Assembly: GCA_014384505.1 (NCBI GenBank)
Contig: JACNFT010000104.1
Coordinates: forward strand, 1 to 18,847
Length of the DNA stretch: 18,847 nt
Reading direction: 5' to 3'
Origin: Cryomorphaceae bacterium
GTDB taxonomy: Bacteria; Bacteroidota; Bacteroidia; Flavobacteriales; BACL11
This document shows, piece after piece, positions 13,730-18,847 of the stretch. The position numbers and the translations under genes were made by a program. Numbering within the stretch: the stretch's first letter is position 1; each line of letters starts with the position of its first letter. Under the pieces are notes generated by a model. The model did not search any database. It had not been told where the DNA came from and saw nothing but the letters and a program-made list of their open reading frames with translations.

Positions 13730-15126
13730 ACATAGATTTATACAAACATATTTACCTAATTGGTGTTGGAGGTATTGGAATGAGTGCTTTGGCACGCTAT
13801 TTTAATGCTAAGGGGAAACAGGTTTGTGGTTATGATAAAGTACAATCAGATTTATGTCTTGAACTGGAAAGAGAAGGAATCAAAATTTATTACAAAGATG
13901 CAATAGAAAATATCCCACAATACATACAAGAAGCTAATTATAATGAAATTTTAGTTATTTATACTCCTGCAATTTCTGAGGAAAATTTAGTGTTAAATTA
14001 TTTTAAGGATAAAGGATTTAAGTTACACAAAAGAGCTGAGGTGTTAGGGATGATAAGCAAAGAATCCTTTACTATTGCAGTTGCAGGTACACATGGTAAA
14101 ACAACAACTTCAGCAATTTTGGCTCATATTTTGAATCATGCAGGGAAGCAATCTACTGCCTTTTTAGGAGGTATAAGTAAAAATTATAATACAAATTTGT
14201 TGTTAGCTGAAAAAGGAAATATTCTTATTGTGGAAGCAGATGAATACGATAAGTCTTTTTTGCAATTAAAACCTGATGTAGCGATTATCACTTCTGTGGA
14301 TGCTGATCATTTGGATATTTATAAGGATAAACAAGATTTACATAATGCATTTAAGCAGTTTGCATCTCAAATCAAACCTAATGGTTTATTATTGTTGGAG
14401 GATTCCATAACGATTGATTTTCCGACTCCTGATCAAGGTATGAAGTTGACTTATTCAGCAGTAAATAAAGCGGATTATTCAGCTGAAAATATAAAAGTGA
14501 AAGAAGGTAAAATGGTTTTTGATTTGATAGCTATGGATATTATGCCAGGAATGACATATGAAAAAAAGCAAGAAGGATTATCATTTATTTTACCAGGAAT
14601 ACACAATGTGAGTAATGCTATTGCCGCTTCAGCAGTTGCCTGTTATTTAGGTCTTTCTTGTGAAGATGTTGTAAGGGGATTAGCTACTTTTAAAGGAGTA
14701 AATAGAAGATTTGATGTTCATATCAATACTCAAGAATTAGCTTATGTTGACGATTATGCACATCATCCTCAAGAAGTAAGTGCCACAATAAATGCAGCAA
14801 AACTTTTATTTCCTAATCGAGAGATTACTGTAGTATTTCAACCGCATTTATTTTCCCGTACTAAGGACTTTGCTCAAGAGTTTGCAGTTTCTTTGTCTTT
14901 AGCCGATCAGCTTATTTTGTTGGATATTTATCCTGCAAGAGAATTGCCAATTGAGGGTGTAAACGCTAGGATGTTGTTGGATTTGTGTACCAGTCCGAAA
15001 AAAGAAACATGTAGTAAACAGGAGTTATTAAAAATATTGCAAGGAGAAAATTTAGATGTGTTGCTTACACTAGGAGCTGGTGATATTGGTACTTTGGCGC
15101 AACCCATAAAACATTTGCTTAACTAA
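13726..15126 (+). CDS. murC: UDP-MurNAc:L-alanine ligase MurC
   Basis: Cytoplasmic ligase adding the first amino acid, L-alanine, to UDP-MurNAc. The 466 residues carry the dinucleotide-fold start GVGGIGMSALARYF and the ATP P-loop GTHGKTT at 121-127 (Lys125). EADEYDKSFLQL and SVDADHLDIY mark the central domain. GIHNVSNAIAASAVA, DDYAHHPQEV and FQPHLFSRTKDF mark the C-terminal domain. The AHHPQE and HLFSRT motifs set it apart from MurD and MurE. It overlaps murG by 4 bases (ATGA) and shares one base with the ftsQ start (TAATG). Confidence 0.95.
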   Translation: MNIDLYKHIYLIGVGGIGMSALARYFNAKGKQVCGYDKVQSDLCLELEREGIKIYYKDAIENIPQYIQEANYNEILVIYTPAISEENLVLNYFKDKGFKLHKRAEVLGMISKESFTIAVAGTHGKTTTSAILAHILNHAGKQSTAFLGGISKNYNTNLLLAEKGNILIVEADEYDKSFLQLKPDVAIITSVDADHLDIYKDKQDLHNAFKQFASQIKPNGLLLLEDSITIDFPTPDQGMKLTYSAVNKADYSAENIKVKEGKMVFDLIAMDIMPGMTYEKKQEGLSFILPGIHNVSNAIAASAVACYLGLSCEDVVRGLATFKGVNRRFDVHINTQELAYVDDYAHHPQEVSATINAAKLLFPNREITVVFQPHLFSRTKDFAQEFAVSLSLADQLILLDIYPARELPIEGVNARMLLDLCTSPKKETCSKQELLKILQGENLDVLLTLGAGDIGTLAQPIKHLLN

Positions 15127-15845
15127 TGAAAAAGGTATTGCAAATATTAAAGTGGGGAATGCTATTATCTTTGATGGTTGTTGTTTTGTCGTTTACAAAT
15201 CAAATGCAAAATAAGCAAATGGTTTTCTTAAATCAAATCAATATTGAAGTGTCAGAAGATAAATTTATGACCGAGCAGGTTGCATTAAAATATATTGAAG
15301 AACAGGATTTTAATTTTGATAGTGTTGCTCTTTCAAATTTTTATATGAACGAATTGGAAATAGCTTTTTTGCGGCATCCAGCTATTAAAAATGCGGAAGT
15401 ATACAGTAATCAAGAAGGTGTGATTAATATTAACTTACAACAAAGAAAGGCAGTAGTTCGTATTAAAACTGATAATGCCGATTATTATTTGGATGAACAA
15501 GGAATGAAAATGCCTTTATCAAGCGAATATACACCAAGAGTTTTGGTTGTAACTGGAGAGGTAAATGAGTCGAAACATTTAAGTGTTTTTAGTTTTATAG
15601 AAATAATAAATAAGGATATATTTTGGAAATCACAAATTACTCAGGTGCATTTTAGCAATAATGAAGTAATCATTATCCCAAGAGTAGGTAGTCAGAAAAT
15701 ACATTTTGGAACACTTACAGATGTGAATAAAAAATTAGGAAACTTATATCAGTTTTATAAACAAGCAATGCCTGTTAAAGGTTGGCAAACTTATAGTGAG
15801 ATTAGTTTAGCATATAATAATCAAATTATTTGTACAAAAAAATAA
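15126..15845 (+). CDS. ftsQ: cell division protein FtsQ (divergent)
   Basis: Bitopic inner-membrane division protein that in other bacteria links FtsL/FtsB to FtsW-FtsI. The 239 residues have a basic N-terminus, one membrane helix (about 5-23) and a periplasmic domain. The stretch FLRHPAIKNAEVYSNQEG with the following strand LQQRKAVVRI (about 79-115) matches the end of a POTRA-type domain and start of the FtsQ beta domain. YYLDEQGMKMPL is the usual next motif. It is shorter than E. coli FtsQ (276) and divergent, as is common in this phylum. Its place between murC and ftsA supports the call. ftsA follows after 3 bases. Confidence 0.88.
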   Translation: MKKVLQILKWGMLLSLMVVVLSFTNQMQNKQMVFLNQINIEVSEDKFMTEQVALKYIEEQDFNFDSVALSNFYMNELEIAFLRHPAIKNAEVYSNQEGVININLQQRKAVVRIKTDNADYYLDEQGMKMPLSSEYTPRVLVVTGEVNESKHLSVFSFIEIINKDIFWKSQITQVHFSNNEVIIIPRVGSQKIHFGTLTDVNKKLGNLYQFYKQAMPVKGWQTYSEISLAYNNQIICTKK

Positions 15846-15848
15846 GAA

Positions 15849-17150
15849 ATGGAAGAGAGCAATCAACATATAAATACAGGGGATTACATAGTAGGTCTTG
15901 ATATTGGGACCACCAAAATATCTGTTATGATTGGTAGGAAAAATCAGTATGGTAAGTTAGAGATATTAGGCACGGGTAGAGCTGTTTCTAATGGAGTATC
16001 TAGAGGAATTGTAGCTAATATTGATAAAACTGTTGATTCAATAAAAGAGGCAATTACTGAGGCAAAGAAAAAATCAGGAATTGAAATTGATGAGGTTTTT
16101 GTCGGTATTGCTGGTCAGCACATAAAAAGCTTACAGCATAGAGGAGAATTGGTTAGAGATAATATTGAGATTGAGATTGAAAAAGCCGATATTGATAAGT
16201 TGAAATCCAATATGTTTAAGCTAATTACTATTCCAGGAGAGGAAGTAATTCATGTTATCCCTCAGGAATATACTGTGGATGGTGAGGATGGAATACAAGA
16301 CCCCAAAGGTATGGCTGGCGTAAAATTAGAGGCTAATTTTCATGTAATTACTGCTCAAGTTGGTGCTGTGCGTAATATAATTAGATGCGTAGAAAAAGCA
16401 GGTTTAACACCTAAAGAATTAGTGCTAGAACCATTTGCTTCAGCAGTTGCTACCTTGGATGAAGATGAGTTAAGAGAAGGAGTTGCTTTGGTAGATATTG
16501 GTGGTGGAACAACTGATGTAGCTATCTTTCTAGACAATATTATTCGTCATACTGCAGTAATTCCCTTTGGTGGGAATGTAATTACTAAGGATATTAAAAC
16601 GGGTTTGTCTATTTTAGAAAAGCAGGCAGAGTTATTGAAAATAAAATTTGGTTCAGCAATGTACACAGAGGATCAGGAAAATGTAATGGTCTCAATTCCA
16701 GGATTAAGAGGACGGGAGCCAAAGGAAATAGCGGTAAAGAACTTATCAGAAATTATCGGAGCTCGTTATAAAGAAATTATTGACTTGGTATATCATCAGA
16801 TTAAAGTTTCGGGATATGAAAATAAATTGATGACCGGAATAGTAATTACTGGTGGTGGAGCGCAAATAAGAAACCTTAAGCAATTAGTTGCTTTTGTTAC
16901 TGGCAAGGAAACTCGAATTGGTTATCCTAACGAACACTTAGGAAGCGAGTCAAAGGATACTGTGGTTAGCCCAATGTATGCAACAGGTGTAGGTTTAGTT
17001 CTTAAGGGTTTTGAGCATGCAGAATATACTAATGCTCCAAAAAAAGTAGCGGTTCCTGTTATAAAAGAAGCAGTAGATGTAGAACAAAGTATTGAACCAA
17101 CCTTGATGGATAGAATTTCAGGATGGTTTACAGAAGAAAATATAGATTAA
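15849..17150 (+). CDS. ftsA: cell division protein FtsA
   Basis: Actin-like ATPase that tethers FtsZ to the inner membrane and recruits later division proteins. The 433 residues show the phosphate-1 motif VGLDIGTTKI (16-24), the phosphate-2 motif DIGGGTTD (216-223) and the adenosine motif ITGGGAQI (about 333-340). The FtsA-specific 1C/SHS2 region follows the first motif. The last 17 residues include LMDRISGWF, an amphipathic helix that serves as the membrane-targeting tail in this family. It is separated from ftsQ by 3 bases and from ftsZ by 25 AT-rich bases. Confidence 0.95.
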   Translation: MEESNQHINTGDYIVGLDIGTTKISVMIGRKNQYGKLEILGTGRAVSNGVSRGIVANIDKTVDSIKEAITEAKKKSGIEIDEVFVGIAGQHIKSLQHRGELVRDNIEIEIEKADIDKLKSNMFKLITIPGEEVIHVIPQEYTVDGEDGIQDPKGMAGVKLEANFHVITAQVGAVRNIIRCVEKAGLTPKELVLEPFASAVATLDEDELREGVALVDIGGGTTDVAIFLDNIIRHTAVIPFGGNVITKDIKTGLSILEKQAELLKIKFGSAMYTEDQENVMVSIPGLRGREPKEIAVKNLSEIIGARYKEIIDLVYHQIKVSGYENKLMTGIVITGGGAQIRNLKQLVAFVTGKETRIGYPNEHLGSESKDTVVSPMYATGVGLVLKGFEHAEYTNAPKKVAVPVIKEAVDVEQSIEPTLMDRISGWFTEENID

Positions 17151-17175
17151 TAAATTAATTTTAAAAAAGAAAATT

Positions 17176-18810
17176 ATGAGCGCAATTGACTTAGGAATGG
17201 ATTTCCAAATGCCAAAAAATCAATCGTCACAAATAAAAGTGATGGGTATTGGAGGTGGAGGTAGTAATGCTGTAAATTACATGTTCGAACATGGAATTAA
17301 AGGAGTAGATTTTGTGATCTGTAATACAGATGCACAAGCTCTTGAAGCAAGTCCAGTGCCAATTAAAATTCAGTTAGGAGCTAACTTAACAGAAGGTTTA
17401 GGTGCAGGTTCTAATCCTGAAGTAGGTAGAAGAGCAGCTGAAGAAAGTGCTGATAGAATTATTGAACTTTTAGATGCCAACACTAAAATGTTGTTTTTAA
17501 CTGCTGGTATGGGAGGTGGTACTGGTACAGGTGCTGCTCCTGTAATTGCTGAAATTGCGCGTGAAAAAGGAATTCTTACTGTAGGAGTTGTTACCAATCC
17601 GTTTTCTACTGAAGGAGGTTATCGTAAGCAATATGCTGAAGATGGTTTAGCCGAATTAAAAAAATATGTTGACACTTTATTAATTATTAATAATGATAAG
17701 TTGATTGAAGTATATGGTGACCTTACTTTTACCCAAGCGTTCGGAAAAGCAAATGAGGTATTGAATACTGCTACAAAAGGAATTGCTGAAGTAATTTCAC
17801 AACATTTATTAGTTAATATTGACTTAAATGATGCTCGTAAGGTATTAGAGAATAGCGGTACCGCTGTAATGGGACAAGCAATTGCAGTAGGAGAAAATAG
17901 AGCTATTGAGGCTGTAATGGGAGCTTTGGATTCCCCACTATTAAATGATAACGATATTACTGGAGCTCAGCAAGTATTATTAAAAATAGTAACCGGTAGT
18001 GGTGATGATGAAATTAAAATGTCAGAGCTATTCAAAATTAAAAATAAAATACAAGAAGCAGCAGGTAGAAATGTAAACATTATTGAGGGTATTGGTATTG
18101 ACCCTGAATTAGGTGCTGCAGTAAGTGTAACGGTTGTCGCAACAGGTTTTGAGGAAAAAAGAAAACCAAAAGGGACAACTATTGTTGGTTTGGATGAAGG
18201 AGATTTTAAAGTTAGTGATAAGACTGAATCTTCTTTGAGCATTGAGCCTGTTGTAGATTTATTGTCAAATGACAGTCCTCAGCACATTTTGGACTTGGAA
18301 GAGGAAGAATATATTGCTCCAATTGATGAGTTAATGACCTTTGGAATGCCTGAGGCAGTTCAGACAATCCCTCAAATTGAGGAAAATAAAAAAATAGTTT
18401 TTGAGTTGAATATTGATGAGGAAGAAGAAACTCCTGATCAAGTAATTAGTTCTATTCTACAGGAAGAGCCAAAAGTAGAAATGAAGACTGTTGTCTTAGA
18501 AATGGATGATGAGCAAGAAGTTGAGACATTAAGAACTTTGGATAGCAATCCTAAAGTTAGTTCAGATAATATGAAAGTTGAGGCTAGGGAGCGTGAAAAC
18601 AGGTTACGGGCTATTTCGCAGCAGTTGCGCACACCTTCAGGTTTAACGAACCTTGAAGATATACCTGCTTATAAGCGTAATGAAATTGAGTTAGATGTAA
18701 CTTCTCATTCAGCTGAAAATGAGATATCAACTTATACTTTAAGTGACGGAAAAAATAATTCTACTGAATTAAAGCAAAACAATTCTTTTTTGCACGATAA
18801 TGTAGATTAA
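17176..18810 (+). CDS. ftsZ: cell division GTPase FtsZ, long C-terminal linker
   Basis: Tubulin-like GTPase that forms the Z ring. The GTP-binding core ends near residue 326. It has the loop GIGGGGSN, the signature GMGGGTGTG at 111-119, NPFSTEGGYR, and the T7 loop NIDLND at 214-219 (catalytic Asp219). An acidic, probably disordered linker of about 165 residues (327-490) follows. The conserved C-terminal peptide IPAYKRNEIEL (496-506) should bind FtsA. Unlike E. coli FtsZ (383 residues), which ends just after this peptide, a further 38 residues end in NNSFLHDNVD (535-544), which I recall as typical of Bacteroidota. The ATG at 17176 is preceded by an A-rich stretch. No terminator is visible in the 37 bases after the stop. 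Confidence 0.97.
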   Translation: MSAIDLGMDFQMPKNQSSQIKVMGIGGGGSNAVNYMFEHGIKGVDFVICNTDAQALEASPVPIKIQLGANLTEGLGAGSNPEVGRRAAEESADRIIELLDANTKMLFLTAGMGGGTGTGAAPVIAEIAREKGILTVGVVTNPFSTEGGYRKQYAEDGLAELKKYVDTLLIINNDKLIEVYGDLTFTQAFGKANEVLNTATKGIAEVISQHLLVNIDLNDARKVLENSGTAVMGQAIAVGENRAIEAVMGALDSPLLNDNDITGAQQVLLKIVTGSGDDEIKMSELFKIKNKIQEAAGRNVNIIEGIGIDPELGAAVSVTVVATGFEEKRKPKGTTIVGLDEGDFKVSDKTESSLSIEPVVDLLSNDSPQHILDLEEEEYIAPIDELMTFGMPEAVQTIPQIEENKKIVFELNIDEEEETPDQVISSILQEEPKVEMKTVVLEMDDEQEVETLRTLDSNPKVSSDNMKVEARERENRLRAISQQLRTPSGLTNLEDIPAYKRNEIELDVTSHSAENEISTYTLSDGKNNSTELKQNNSFLHDNVD

Positions 18811-18847
18811 CGATATGTAATTAGACTGTTGGTTTTTATTGAAAAGC

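Noticed and set aside
17151..17175. Possible promoter between ftsA and ftsZ
   Set aside because: Only 25 bases, AT-rich, with no TAnnTTTG match; better read as the A-rich translation-start context of ftsZ.
18811..18847. Terminator after ftsZ
   Set aside because: No stem-loop is visible in the 37 bases available; transcription may continue past the window edge.

Overview
This window is a chromosomal segment from a member of the Bacteroidota, most likely a gliding-type lineage (Flavobacteriia or Cytophagia; I cannot resolve it further). The assignment rests on several signs. The DNA is AT-rich, and gldB and gldC are adjacent. Start codons are preceded by A-rich stretches rather than Shine-Dalgarno sequences. 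MraY carries a long extra loop, FtsI ends in a PASTA domain, FtsL and FtsQ are of the divergent type, and FtsZ ends in NNSFLHDNVD. No mobile element, CRISPR array, tRNA, rRNA or sign of recent transfer was seen. The window is coding almost end to end; the largest gap is 172 bases (3571-3742).

Left part (1-3570): nadE (NH3-dependent NAD synthetase) is on the minus strand. It diverges from gldB-gldC on the plus strand with only about 40 bases between start codons. gldC runs tail to tail into engB/ysxC (ribosome-biogenesis GTPase, minus strand), and the two coding ends overlap by 8 bases. engB follows an alpha/beta hydrolase of unknown substrate on the minus strand, separated by 6 bases, so hydrolase-engB looks like a two-gene operon read leftward.

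Centre (3571-3742): this divergent control region lies between the hydrolase and mraZ. It holds three copies of the seven-base motif AAAGTGG (one with a single change) at exact 10-base spacing, just upstream of a Bacteroidota-like -7 element. This matches the known binding-site design of the transcription factor MraZ, so the cluster is probably autoregulated by its first gene.

Right part (3743-18810): this is a complete division and cell wall (dcw) cluster, all on the plus strand: mraZ, rsmH, ftsL-like, ftsI, murE, mraY, murD, ftsW, murG, murC, ftsQ, ftsA, ftsZ. From mraZ to ftsQ each stop codon touches or overlaps the next start, so translation is probably coupled along the whole chain. ftsA follows after 3 bases and ftsZ after 25. 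Together these genes make lipid II (MurC, MurD, MurE, MraY, MurG; MurE has the DNPR motif of meso-diaminopimelate enzymes). They also polymerise it at the septum (FtsW-FtsI, with FtsL/FtsQ) and organise the Z ring (FtsA, FtsZ). murB, ddl and murF are not in this cluster.

Most of the window is ordinary core genome. The points most worth a second look are the MraZ operator array, a GldB whose expected lipobox cysteine is tryptophan, the conserved tail of FtsZ beyond its usual C-terminal peptide, and the unassigned hydrolase in a conserved cell-envelope neighbourhood.
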